Assembly: GCA_002067555.1 (NCBI GenBank)
Contig: MVQQ01000110.1
Span: 1 to 8,218 of the forward strand
Origin: Syntrophorhabdus sp. PtaB.Bin184
GTDB lineage: Bacteria > Desulfobacterota > Syntrophorhabdia > Syntrophorhabdales > Syntrophorhabdaceae
DNA length: 8,218 bases
Direction of reading: 5' to 3'
Below are positions 1 through 5,898 of this stretch, in pieces; positions within the stretch are counted from its first letter, which is position 1, and every line of letters begins with the position of its first letter. A model generated the notes under the pieces. That model ran no database searches and had not been told where the DNA came from. It worked only from the letters and a program-made list of their open reading frames with translations. Both the position numbers and the translations under genes were made by a program.

Positions 1-383
1 AGGTCCTTGTAGGACTTTACCTCCCGCCTCACCAGGTCGGTGACCACCTCCTCGTGGGTGGGTCCGAGACACAGCTCACGGTTGTTCCTGTCGACAAAGC
101 GCAGGAGTTCCTTGCCGTATTTTTCCCACCGCGTGCTCTCGACCCAGAGTTCCTTCGGCTGGACGGCGGGCATGAAGATCTCCTGGGCGCCCTTCCGGTT
201 CATCTCCTCGCGGATGATCCGCTCCACCTTCCTCAGCGACCTGAGGCCCAGGGGGAGCCAGGTATAGACACCCGACGCCAGGCGCCTGATGAACCCTGCC
301 CTCAGCATGAGGCGATGGCTCGCGACCTCGGCCTCTTTCGGATCTTCCTTGACGGTGGGGATGAACATTTTCGAGAACAGCAT
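1..383 (-). CDS. proS: Prolyl-tRNA synthetase, N-terminal part (truncated by window edge)
   Basis: Reading the minus strand from the ATG at 383 gives 127 codons running off the left edge without a stop. The protein begins MLFSKMFIPTVKEDPKEAEV and continues through a stretch typical of bacterial ProS: LMLRAGFIRRLASGVYTWLP at residues 25-44, then a long helix, then MPAVQP at 71-76. The start of class II motif 2, LGPTHEE, is at 106-112. The enzyme charges tRNA-Pro with proline in the cytoplasm. A good ribosome binding site (GAAGGAG, 5 nt before the ATG) supports the start. This is a housekeeping gene, so it probably marks the chromosomal flank of the secretion cluster; it is transcribed away from it. 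The identification is by recognisable motifs and is firm, although the catalytic motif 3 and anticodon-binding domain lie outside the window. Confidence 0.96.
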   Translation of the reverse strand, partial: MLFSKMFIPTVKEDPKEAEVASHRLMLRAGFIRRLASGVYTWLPLGLRSLRKVERIIREEMNRKGAQEIFMPAVQPKELWVESTRWEKYGKELLRFVDRNNRELCLGPTHEEVVTDLVRREVKSYKD

Positions 384-445
384 GGTTACTCCTTCAACTG
401 AGATATGTGTTCGAGCGTTTGGAAATGGGACCGCTAAACCGTCAG

Positions 446-474
446 AATGTACCATGATTTCGCCCTGCGAGCAA
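446..474 (-). promoter_or_regulatory. Possible weak sigma70-like promoter for proS
   Basis: On the minus strand, TTGCTC (474-469) and TACATT (451-446) are separated by 17 bases. They match the -35 and -10 consensus at 3 and 4 of 6 positions. The inferred transcript start would leave a leader of about 55 nt before the proS ATG. The spacing is right but the hexamers are poor, so this is only a candidate. Confidence 0.22.
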
Positions 475-486
475 CTGTGAATGAGG

Positions 487-578
487 CGGGTCATGGGCCA
501 TGGGTAATAGGTAATAGGTAATAGGAGTATTATTCTTCCCGGTTTTCCCATCACCTGTCACCCATCACCTATTACCTG
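487..578. repeat. Inverted arrays of 7-bp repeats (heptamer hairpin element)
   Basis: The left array (487-528) reads as six heptamers: CGGGTCA, TGGGCCA, TGGGTAA, TAGGTAA, TAGGTAA, TAGGAGT. The right array (544-578), read on the minus strand, gives CAGGTAA, TAGGTGA, TGGGTGA, CAGGTGA, TGGGAAA, five units of the same YRGGTRA consensus. The two arrays face each other across about 15 bp, so the region can fold into a long imperfect hairpin; GGTAATAGGT pairs perfectly with ACCTATTACC at 567-576. The element fills the gap between the divergent proS and dotL genes. It resembles heptamer repeat elements scattered between genes in various bacterial genomes, but the window holds only this copy. Its function is unknown; the position would allow an effect on either transcript. 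Confidence 0.8.
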
Positions 579-599
579 TCCTTAAGCTATTCCTTAGGT

Positions 600-2342
600 A
601 TGACCCGTTCCATCGATGAAAGGGCGCACCGGGCGAGGATCGCTCCCGCGTCGCGGCTGAGTCCGGAAACATGGCTGAAGATCCGGTGGGTGAATCCCTG
701 GGTGGTGACGGTGCTTTCCGTCGCCATGGTCTTTCTGAGTCCCCTTGCGGCATTCTGTCTCTTCGGCGCCGGTCTCGTCGTGCAACTCATGGCATCGACG
801 AATTCACCGGCCCCCGTTTTCGCGCGCCGCGAGGGCGAGGCCGCCGTGTTTCTCGGGAAAGACGACTACGGCCTGCCCGTCATGCTCCCCATCGGGGAGT
901 TGACCCGCCACGGGATGCTCATCGGCACGACGGGGTCAGGCAAGACAACCGCCATCAGGACCATCGCCGATTCCATCATGGGGCTCGGGGGAGGTTTCTG
1001 TTTCATCGACGGCAAGTCGGACGTCACCGATACCTACGAGGTTCTCTACGAGATCATCGAGAAGTGCGACCGCGTGGAAGACCTGCTGGTTCTCAATTTT
1101 CTCAACCCTTCCCAGTCGCACACGTTCAACTTCATGACGTACGGCGATGCCGATTTCCTCTCCGAGATCATGACGGGCTTCCTGAAGCAGGCCGAAGGGG
1201 ATCAGGTCTACTGGCAGGAGCGGGGTAAGATACTCATGAAAGCGGTCCTTACCCAACTGGTATACCGCAGGGACAATCCCGGGGTTTTCGGGGAGTATGT
1301 TCTCACCCCGTCGGAGGTGCGAAGACATCTTTCCTTCGACGAAGCCCTCTCGCTCGAGGCGGATGAGAGGTATCCCCTGTATGACGGAGGCCGTCCGGTG
1401 AAGGCACGTCTGAGGGCGCTGCTTGGCGACCTGCCCGGCTGGGAGGAATACCGTAACAGGGGCCAGGGCAGGATGTCCCCTGCGGCGGGGGAGGCTCTGA
1501 GGCAGTACGGGTTCTTCGTTCAGCAGTGGGGTGCCCCCCTTGATCTCCTCTCCGGGACGTTCAACAGGATCTTCGATACCGACGCTTCCGAGATCGACAT
1601 GGTCGACGTGGTTTCCAACAGCCGCATCCTCGTCGTCCTCCTTCCCTCTCTGTCGTATTCGATATCGACGCTTCAGGCCCTGGGAAGGCTCACGCTGAAC
1701 GCCTTTAAGATTGCCCTGACCACGGCGCTGGGGACCAGGGTGGAGGGGAATTACGAGGAGATACGACGCGACGTCCGCCGCCGCCGGCCCTCGGTCCCCT
1801 TCACCCTCATTGCCGATGAATACGGTTCCTACGCCGTCGAGGGTTTCGACACCATCCTTGCACAGGGCCGCTCCCTCGGTTTTGGCGTCATCATATCCGT
1901 TCAGGAGCTTGCGTCGCTTTTCAAGGCGTCGGAAACGGACGCAAAACGGCTCATTGGAAACACGAACTACAAGATCGTCATGAAGGTGGAGGATACGGAC
2001 ACAGCTAAATTTCTGGCGGAGCGGGCGGGGGAATCCTTTTTCATGATGCCAAACATCCGGAACGACAGCAGGATGATGGAGAGCCTCGGCAACTGGGATG
2101 GCACCTATGCCTTTCAGAAAGGCAGCCGCGTTGAGATGAGAGATCTGGCGGGACTCAAGGTCGGTGAGGGATACATCTTTGCCGGAGATGAGGTCAGACG
2201 GTTCAGGACGCGCTACATCCCCCCGGGGGGTAACGTGAAGCGGTTGCGATTGATGAAATATGTTAAAAAGACGACAGCGGACATTTTGCGTGAGCAAAGG
2301 TCTACAGACCGGCGCTGCCAAGATACAGGCCGCACCGGGTGA
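600..2342 (+). CDS. dotL: DotL/IcmO-type type IV coupling protein (VirD4/TraD superfamily ATPase), short form
   Basis: This 580-residue protein looks like the coupling ATPase that selects substrates and feeds them into a type IVB secretion channel at the inner membrane. Two membrane helices lie at about 32-46 and 48-64. They are followed by Walker A GTTGSGKTT at 109-117 and Walker B TLIADE at 402-407. Downstream comes a segment, GRSLGFGVIISVQE, with the conserved Gln typical of TraD/VirD4 motors. The phrase FCFIDGKSDV after Walker A also fits the DotL/TrbC group. Legionella DotL is about 780 residues and R64 TrbC is of similar size; here the protein stops just after the motor domain, so the adaptor-binding tail is missing. 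The start at 600 has only a weak TTAGG Shine-Dalgarno, so a nearby GTG is possible. The last 41 bases overlap the convergent gene at 2302-2556. Superfamily is firm; DotL rather than another VirD4-like group is inferred from context. Confidence 0.85.
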   Translation: MTRSIDERAHRARIAPASRLSPETWLKIRWVNPWVVTVLSVAMVFLSPLAAFCLFGAGLVVQLMASTNSPAPVFARREGEAAVFLGKDDYGLPVMLPIGELTRHGMLIGTTGSGKTTAIRTIADSIMGLGGGFCFIDGKSDVTDTYEVLYEIIEKCDRVEDLLVLNFLNPSQSHTFNFMTYGDADFLSEIMTGFLKQAEGDQVYWQERGKILMKAVLTQLVYRRDNPGVFGEYVLTPSEVRRHLSFDEALSLEADERYPLYDGGRPVKARLRALLGDLPGWEEYRNRGQGRMSPAAGEALRQYGFFVQQWGAPLDLLSGTFNRIFDTDASEIDMVDVVSNSRILVVLLPSLSYSISTLQALGRLTLNAFKIALTTALGTRVEGNYEEIRRDVRRRRPSVPFTLIADEYGSYAVEGFDTILAQGRSLGFGVIISVQELASLFKASETDAKRLIGNTNYKIVMKVEDTDTAKFLAERAGESFFMMPNIRNDSRMMESLGNWDGTYAFQKGSRVEMRDLAGLKVGEGYIFAGDEVRRFRTRYIPPGGNVKRLRLMKYVKKTTADILREQRSTDRRCQDTGRTG

Positions 2343-2556
2343 GAGTGGAGATGATGATCCACGAGGTCAGCTTGTAGCATGTCAGGAAGGACCCGACGAT
2401 AATCATCTTTCCACCCCCGGATCCTCCCTTCGCGGTGTCATTTCCGCTGGCAAGCCGTATGAGGCCCTTGATGATAAGAAAGGTTCCCAGAACGGGCATC
2501 ATGGGGGAGACCATGGTTTGAGTGTTGCCGATCAGCTTCGTGATCAATTCGGTCAC
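2302..2556 (-). CDS. Small two-helix membrane protein, IcmC/IcmD-like (tentative)
   Basis: An 84-residue protein on the minus strand, starting at GTG 2556 behind a strong Shine-Dalgarno (GGAGGGG, 6 nt upstream). An in-frame ATG at 2586 has no comparable site. It has a hydrophobic segment around 15-34 (MPVLGTFLIIKGLIRLAS), a polar glycine-rich loop (residues 38-50), and a second helix at about 51-72. This helix-loop-helix plan with a small basic or glycine-rich loop is like the IcmC/DotE and IcmD/DotP inner-membrane proteins of type IVB systems and the neighbouring protein at 5503-5892, but sequence similarity is too slight to assign. The codons end mostly in G or C as in neighbouring genes, supporting real coding. 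It runs opposite to the rest of the cluster, overlaps the dotL 3' end by 41 bp and is divergent from the dotI operon. Confidence 0.62.
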   Translation of the reverse strand: MTELITKLIGNTQTMVSPMMPVLGTFLIIKGLIRLASGNDTAKGGSGGGKMIIVGSFLTCYKLTSWIIISTLTRCGLYLGSAGL

Positions 2557-2562
2557 AAAAAA

Positions 2563-2569
2563 CCCCTCC
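2563..2569 (-). promoter_or_regulatory. Ribosome binding site fixing the GTG start at 2556
   Basis: GGAGGGG on the minus strand is followed by six T residues and GTG. It is the best Shine-Dalgarno on this strand between 2557 and 2632. It lies inside any reading from the upstream ATG at 2586, so GTG is the preferred start. Confidence 0.65.
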
Positions 2570-2605
2570 AATGTCCCACCGATCACGTATCCCGGTGTTC
2601 GATGA

Positions 2606-2624
2606 TGCTATTTACCATATAGCA
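2606..2624. promoter_or_regulatory. Dyad in the divergent intergenic region (possible operator)
   Basis: TGCTAT and ATAGCA form a perfect 6-bp inverted repeat around a 7-base centre (TTACCAT). It lies in the 76-bp gap between the minus-strand small gene and the dotI-like gene, touching the Shine-Dalgarno of the latter. The AT-rich centre could also be part of a -10 region on either strand. The site is short and no protein is known to bind it. Confidence 0.25.
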
Positions 2625-2632
2625 GGAGATGA

Positions 2633-3322
2633 ATGGCTGTTTCCGGGAAAGAGAAGAAAGAGGCTGCGGTGCCGGACGGCAACGAGGTCCTTGCGATAGA
2701 GGTGGGAATTTTCCGTGGGTTGAAGCTTACCTCCCGGTCCCTGCTTATCATTCCCGTTGCCACAGTGGTTCTCAGCATCATCATGGTGGTGGCGTCCATC
2801 GTCATCGTCGTTGCCGGGAAGGGGAAGGACAAGATCGTCTTCATGGATTCCACCGGTAGACCATCGCTTGTCCGCGTCGACGACCCCGACAGGATCCATT
2901 GGCCCGAGCTCGAGATCTTCTGCAGGGATGCTATCAGGGACATTCTGTGTTGGACCTACGTGGAGGTGAGATCACAGGGCGATCTCGCAAGCCGGATAAG
3001 CCGGGTATCAAAGCGGTTCGATCCGGTATCCTTCAAGGCCTTTTACGAGCCGTACCGGGATAATTACCTCAAGTCCCTGTCGGACCAGAAACTTATTGTC
3101 ACCGCCGAGTGGAACGCCCTCAAGGATTCGAAGATACGGGGCAGGGAAGCGGTCGTTCTTGCCTCGGTGAGGCTCAATGCCGTCCGTGTTGTCGGAGAAG
3201 AGGCGGCGAGCGAAGACCTCAAGGTGAAGACGTATGAGATCAAGCTGTACAAAGGAGCACGCAGTGTGGAGAACCCTTTCGGCCTGTATATTGTCCGTTT
3301 TTCTGAGCCTGCCGGTGGCTGA
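2633..3322 (+). CDS. dotI: DotI/IcmL-like (R64 TraM-like) inner-membrane protein with periplasmic domain
   Basis: A 229-residue protein with a cytoplasmic N-terminus of about 36 residues, one strong membrane helix at about 37-61 (LLIIPVATVVLSIIMVVASI) and a periplasmic domain of about 165 residues. That is the layout of DotI/IcmL/TraM, an inner-membrane component of type IVB systems whose periplasmic part has an NTF2-like fold. The stretch WPELEIFCRDAIRDILCWTY after the helix and the end NPFGLYIVRFSE fit that family, as does the gene order before DotH. The start is supported by AGGAG at 2624-2628. It is the first gene of an operon that runs to 7293, and its 3' end overlaps the next gene by 59 bp. 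No partner DotJ is present. The assignment rests on architecture, motif resemblance and neighbours. Confidence 0.75.
   Translation: MAVSGKEKKEAAVPDGNEVLAIEVGIFRGLKLTSRSLLIIPVATVVLSIIMVVASIVIVVAGKGKDKIVFMDSTGRPSLVRVDDPDRIHWPELEIFCRDAIRDILCWTYVEVRSQGDLASRISRVSKRFDPVSFKAFYEPYRDNYLKSLSDQKLIVTAEWNALKDSKIRGREAVVLASVRLNAVRVVGEEAASEDLKVKTYEIKLYKGARSVENPFGLYIVRFSEPAGG
3254..3257 (+). promoter_or_regulatory. Ribosome binding site inside dotI fixing the dotH GTG start
   Basis: GGAG is followed by six bases and GTG at 3264. The alternative ATG at 3234 has no Shine-Dalgarno and would put ten polar residues ahead of the signal peptide. This site therefore decides the start. Confidence 0.7.
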
Positions 3323-4115
3323 GGCCGCACCTGAGCAGCCTGTGGAGACCCCGAAGCAGCAGGCAGAGGGGCAGATCGTCGTTCCACCCTTCGATCTTCC
3401 CGAGAAGGACATACTCGAGATGAAGGAAAAAGCGCAGCGCCTGAAGCCTCTTATAGAAAAGGATCGCGAACTGTCCCGCATGAGGGAGCGCGTCATCGAC
3501 GAAGTGCCGGGTGTGGTGCCCGTCATACACCTCGCATACGGTTATGGCAGCGTCATCAATCTCCCTTACAGTTTCAACGTCGAGGACATCGCGATCGGTG
3601 CCAGGGAGAAGTTCAGCATCGAGACGAGAGGCAATTCCCTCATCATTTTTCCGGTGCGAGAGTTCAAGTCGACGAACATCGTCGTTTTCGAAAGAACGCA
3701 GGCAGGCGATCAGGTGTCCCACCACTACCTGCTTGTCGAGAACGGGGCATCGGGAGAGGCTGACCTTACCGTCAACGTGAGGCGGTCAGGCATGGGTGGT
3801 GTGACTGAAATAACGGACGCGATAGTGCGCATCATCACGACGCAGCGCATCCCCGAGAAGGGCGCTGTCGAAGACATTCTCCTCGAAGGCAGGTCACCGT
3901 CGCTGACAGAACTCGGGACCTATCCCTTCATACGGATGATGAAACTCGTGAAACCCGAGCTCCATGTCTTCATGATCGCCGGGAAGGTCATGCCCGTGGG
4001 CAATGCCGAATTCGCCCTTGATCTCGGCAACGGGACAAGCGTCGTGGCCTCGCGGAGCAGGGAAATAACGGTAAGGAGGATAGCCGATGGCAAAACGTTC
4101 TCTATCACGCGTTAG
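3264..4115 (+). CDS. dotH: DotH/IcmK-like (R64 TraN-like) outer-membrane core protein
   Basis: From the GTG at 3264 the protein has 283 residues and starts with a clean signal peptide: a hydrophobic stretch (CILSVFLSLPVAEA) with likely cleavage near residue 21. A charged helical linker follows, rich in Glu and Lys (residues about 50-80). A beta-rich C-terminal domain begins around residue 90 with VIHLAYGYGSVINLPYSF and includes NSLIIFPVREFKSTNIVVF. This pattern resembles DotH/IcmK, the secreted protein that DotC and DotD lead to the outer membrane to form the core complex, and is reminiscent of VirB9/TraK beta domains. Legionella DotH is about 360 residues, so this is a shorter version. Its first 59 bp lie within the dotI-like gene and its last 29 bp within the following gene, suggesting translational coupling. 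The family call is moderately sure. Confidence 0.72.
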   Translation: MWRTLSACILSVFLSLPVAEAAPEQPVETPKQQAEGQIVVPPFDLPEKDILEMKEKAQRLKPLIEKDRELSRMRERVIDEVPGVVPVIHLAYGYGSVINLPYSFNVEDIAIGAREKFSIETRGNSLIIFPVREFKSTNIVVFERTQAGDQVSHHYLLVENGASGEADLTVNVRRSGMGGVTEITDAIVRIITTQRIPEKGAVEDILLEGRSPSLTELGTYPFIRMMKLVKPELHVFMIAGKVMPVGNAEFALDLGNGTSVVASRSREITVRRIADGKTFSITR

Positions 4116-4359
4116 CTGCTGCATGTTCCTTCTCCTGCTGGTGTCCGGTTCGCTGTCGCCGCTCGTCGCACAGACGAAGGAGAGAATCCCGGGACCTTCT
4201 TCGGATGGGGCGTCCTCCATTACCGTGAATGCCCTTTCGCGGCAGATCGCTTTCGTGAAGTCTTTCTCCGCGGTATATCCTTGCCAGTTCCGGCAGGGAC
4301 AGGCGGCAACGGGGCCGGGTACGATCGCCGTCGACGATCTGAAGGCCCGCGGGAAATGA
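4087..4359 (+). CDS. Small secreted protein of unknown function
   Basis: A 90-residue protein starting at ATG 4087, with a strong Shine-Dalgarno (AAGGAGG) before it and 29 bp overlap with the dotH-like gene. The N-terminus (MAKRSLSRVS, then a hydrophobic run LLLLVSGSLSPLVA) is a signal peptide with a probable signal peptidase I site after residue 28 (LVA|QT). There is no lipobox at the cleavage point. The mature part is only about 60 residues, mostly polar, with one cysteine (VYPCQF). I do not recognise a family. Its place between DotH-like and DotC-like genes suggests a periplasmic accessory of the outer-membrane core. DotD would be expected in such a place, but DotD is a longer lipoprotein and this sequence gives no sign of its domain. 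Confidence 0.7.
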   Translation: MAKRSLSRVSCCMFLLLLVSGSLSPLVAQTKERIPGPSSDGASSITVNALSRQIAFVKSFSAVYPCQFRQGQAATGPGTIAVDDLKARGK

Positions 4360-4366
4360 GGACGCC

Positions 4367-5011
4367 ATGAGAAAAAAGAGGCTTCCCCTTTCGCTCCTTC
4401 GCATCGTTGCCGTCACGGGAGTTCTCTTTGCTGTTGCCGGATGTGCCCCTACCATCCGGGCGGTGCCGGAGGATGTCATCGAATCGGAATCCCTCCGGAC
4501 AGCACGCGAAGAGGGCAGGGAGGAAGGCAGGAGGGAAGGGTCGCGCCTTTGCAGGCAGGAAATGGAGGAGCGGCTGCGAGACTTTGTCAGGAAGTATCGT
4601 GATGAACTCCTGTACCTCGAATTGGTGAAGGGAGGGGCCATCATCCCGGCACAGGTGAGGCTCGTCTACAACCCGGCGAGGATAAGCAGGGACGGAAGCA
4701 GTTATTCGGCTCCGACTCTCGTCTGGAAGATCGTGTCGCCGCCCAGGTTTGTTTCCGATGAATCGGGTGGAGACTGGCTTGGCAGGGACCGGGCCAATTT
4801 CTGTTATTTTCTCGTGGATTCCTTTGCCACGGAGGCGGAGGCCTTCCTGTTCCTCGGCAACTCGGCAAAACCTGACGACGTGTTCCTGACGATGGCTCCC
4901 CACGGCGACGGGGGGAAGTGGGCAGTGATCGCAAAGGCCTTCAAAACGAAGTGCGACGGTGCGATGGCGTTTTACCGCAAGCTCGGCCGTCAAGCGATAA
5001 GGGTGGAGTAG
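4367..5011 (+). CDS. dotC: DotC-like (R64 TraI-like) outer-membrane lipoprotein
   Basis: A 214-residue protein with a basic N-terminus, a hydrophobic helix and a lipobox ending at Cys26 (FAVAGC), so it is a likely lipoprotein. After it comes a helical stretch with repeats of Arg, Glu and Gly (REEGREEGRREG, 47-58). Next are LYLELVKGGAIIPAQV (82-97) and a polar region with KIVSPPRF (121-128). The C-terminal part has an MAPHGDGGKWAVIAKAFK region and ends in GAMAFYRKLGRQ. The order (helical GxxxG-like region, tyrosine segment with a proline-containing 'ii-P' phrase, a substitution for the 'PP-W' segment, and a terminal 'M-YR-L' motif) matches DotC, which is needed with DotD to bring DotH to the outer membrane. 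Legionella DotC is about 300 residues, so this is a shorter homologue. The ATG follows GAGGA by 5 nt. It sits seven bases after the upstream stop codon. Confidence 0.7.
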   Translation: MRKKRLPLSLLRIVAVTGVLFAVAGCAPTIRAVPEDVIESESLRTAREEGREEGRREGSRLCRQEMEERLRDFVRKYRDELLYLELVKGGAIIPAQVRLVYNPARISRDGSSYSAPTLVWKIVSPPRFVSDESGGDWLGRDRANFCYFLVDSFATEAEAFLFLGNSAKPDDVFLTMAPHGDGGKWAVIAKAFKTKCDGAMAFYRKLGRQAIRVE

Positions 5012-5021
5012 GAGGGCTGCA

Positions 5022-5501
5022 ATGCTGGTCAGATACCTGCCGGGCAAGTTCGAGGAAGGGATTCCGGTACCCGTTCAAAAGAAGATAGTGTTCCACGAAC
5101 GCGAGGGAAAGAATGGGGGAAAGCTGGTCTTCGAAACCGGGGACGGCAAGAGACAGGAGATCCAGCTCGAACACTGTGCTCCTCTTATGTCAGGCGAGAA
5201 AAGGATCGGCACGTGGTTGAAAATGGGGGGCTTGTTCCTTCTGCTTATAGCCTTCTGTGCCGGCGGATGCGGCATCGGCCTCAAGATGTATGCCGAAGGC
5301 ATTGCGGGGATCAGCATCCTTGCCGTGCTCCAGTTTATCGTCAGCGGAGGCCTCGTCGCATACGTTTCCTGGGTGTTCAAGGTCACTGTCGAGAGATACC
5401 TCTATGGAGGCCTTTCGTTTGACCGGGGTGACATCTATTTTCAGTCTGACGAGGAGAAATCGATGTTTGGTGACATAGCGAAGAAGCAAAAGAGGAGGTA
5501 A
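5022..5501 (+). CDS. Two-helix membrane protein of unknown function, type IVB operon
   Basis: A 159-residue protein beginning at ATG 5022 behind GGAGG (6 nt spacing). A soluble N-terminal part of about 64 residues has alternating charged and hydrophobic residues suggesting beta strands. Two membrane helices follow at about 67-88 (MGGLFLLLIAFCAGGCGIGL) and 93-118. The C-terminal tail of about 40 residues is charged and ends in KKQKRR. There is no signal peptide. By the positive-inside rule, both the N-terminal part and the basic tail would be cytoplasmic. No family was recognised. The gene is in the operon with 10 bp to the upstream stop and one base before the next gene, so it is probably a structural inner-membrane part of this system. 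It could stand in for a Dot/Icm protein that has diverged beyond recognition. Confidence 0.75.
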   Translation: MLVRYLPGKFEEGIPVPVQKKIVFHEREGKNGGKLVFETGDGKRQEIQLEHCAPLMSGEKRIGTWLKMGGLFLLLIAFCAGGCGIGLKMYAEGIAGISILAVLQFIVSGGLVAYVSWVFKVTVERYLYGGLSFDRGDIYFQSDEEKSMFGDIAKKQKRR

Positions 5502-5502
5502 C

Positions 5503-5892
5503 ATGACTTCTGTACCAATAAGGGACAGGACAGGGAAACGCAGGGCGTTGTTCAGAGGCTGTTTTCTTGCCGTAGTGTGGTCGTTCACCGCCACGTGTGT
5601 CAGGGGCGCCTGGGCGCAAACATTCAATGAGAGCCGGTGGGCCACGGAGACCACCGATGCCGGGGAGTTCCTGAGCAACCTCGCCAACATAATCATGTAC
5701 GGTCTCCTTGCAATCTCCTTTTGCGCGGGGACGGGGCTTATCATATGGGGTTTCGTGGTGATGGCGAACAAGGACAACAACCCCCAGGGTGCCCAGGGAG
5801 CGTGGAAGAAGGTTGCTTTTGGAGGCTGCCTCGTGTCCACCTCGGCAATCCTGGGGATCATCAAGGCGACCATGACGGCGAGCGCGGGATAG
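5503..5892 (+). CDS. IcmD/DotP-like (or VirB2-like) small membrane protein
   Basis: A 129-residue protein with an exceptional Shine-Dalgarno (GAGGAGG, 4 nt before ATG). An extended signal sequence ends in AWA|QT at about 38-39. It is followed by a short polar segment (residues 40-60) and a first helix at about 63-87 (IIMYGLLAISFCAGTGLIIW). A small loop KDNNPQGAQGAWKK (90-103) carries the Asn-Pro seen in IcmD-type proteins, and a second helix lies at 104-121. Signal plus two helices and a polar loop are common to IcmD/DotP and R64 TraQ/TraR, and also to VirB2 pilins. Residues such as the NP loop favour IcmD, but the VirB2-like reading cannot be excluded. The gene is one base after the stop of the previous gene and is followed at 6 bp by the next. 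Confidence 0.62.
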   Translation: MTSVPIRDRTGKRRALFRGCFLAVVWSFTATCVRGAWAQTFNESRWATETTDAGEFLSNLANIIMYGLLAISFCAGTGLIIWGFVVMANKDNNPQGAQGAWKKVAFGGCLVSTSAILGIIKATMTASAG

Positions 5893-5898
5893 GACGCC

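Noticed and set aside
54..401. Plus-strand open frames across 40-480
   Set aside because: They are shadows of proS, whose minus-strand protein is unmistakable, including the GPTHEE motif.
487..578. CRISPR array
   Set aside because: The repeats are 7 bp, contiguous, degenerate and inverted, with no spacers.
487..578. Factor-independent terminator
   Set aside because: The stem is long and AT-containing without a following T run, and both neighbouring genes start here rather than end here.
936..2321. Open frame of 461 codons on the minus strand inside dotL
   Set aside because: It is complementary to the ATPase motifs of dotL, has no membrane or domain pattern, and is the kind of long antisense frame that GC-rich genes produce.
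2260..2622. Plus-strand open frame of 120 codons between dotL and dotI
   Set aside because: It is polar, low in structure and starts inside dotL without a ribosome binding site; the minus-strand frame has hydrophobic helices and a strong Shine-Dalgarno.
4087..4359. DotD as the identity of the 90-residue protein
   Set aside because: There is no lipobox cysteine at the signal cleavage site and the mature part is too short for the DotD domain.
4220..5047. Open frame of 275 codons on the minus strand over the dotC-like gene
   Set aside because: The composition is dominated by Arg, Pro and His with no domain; the plus strand has lipobox and family motifs.
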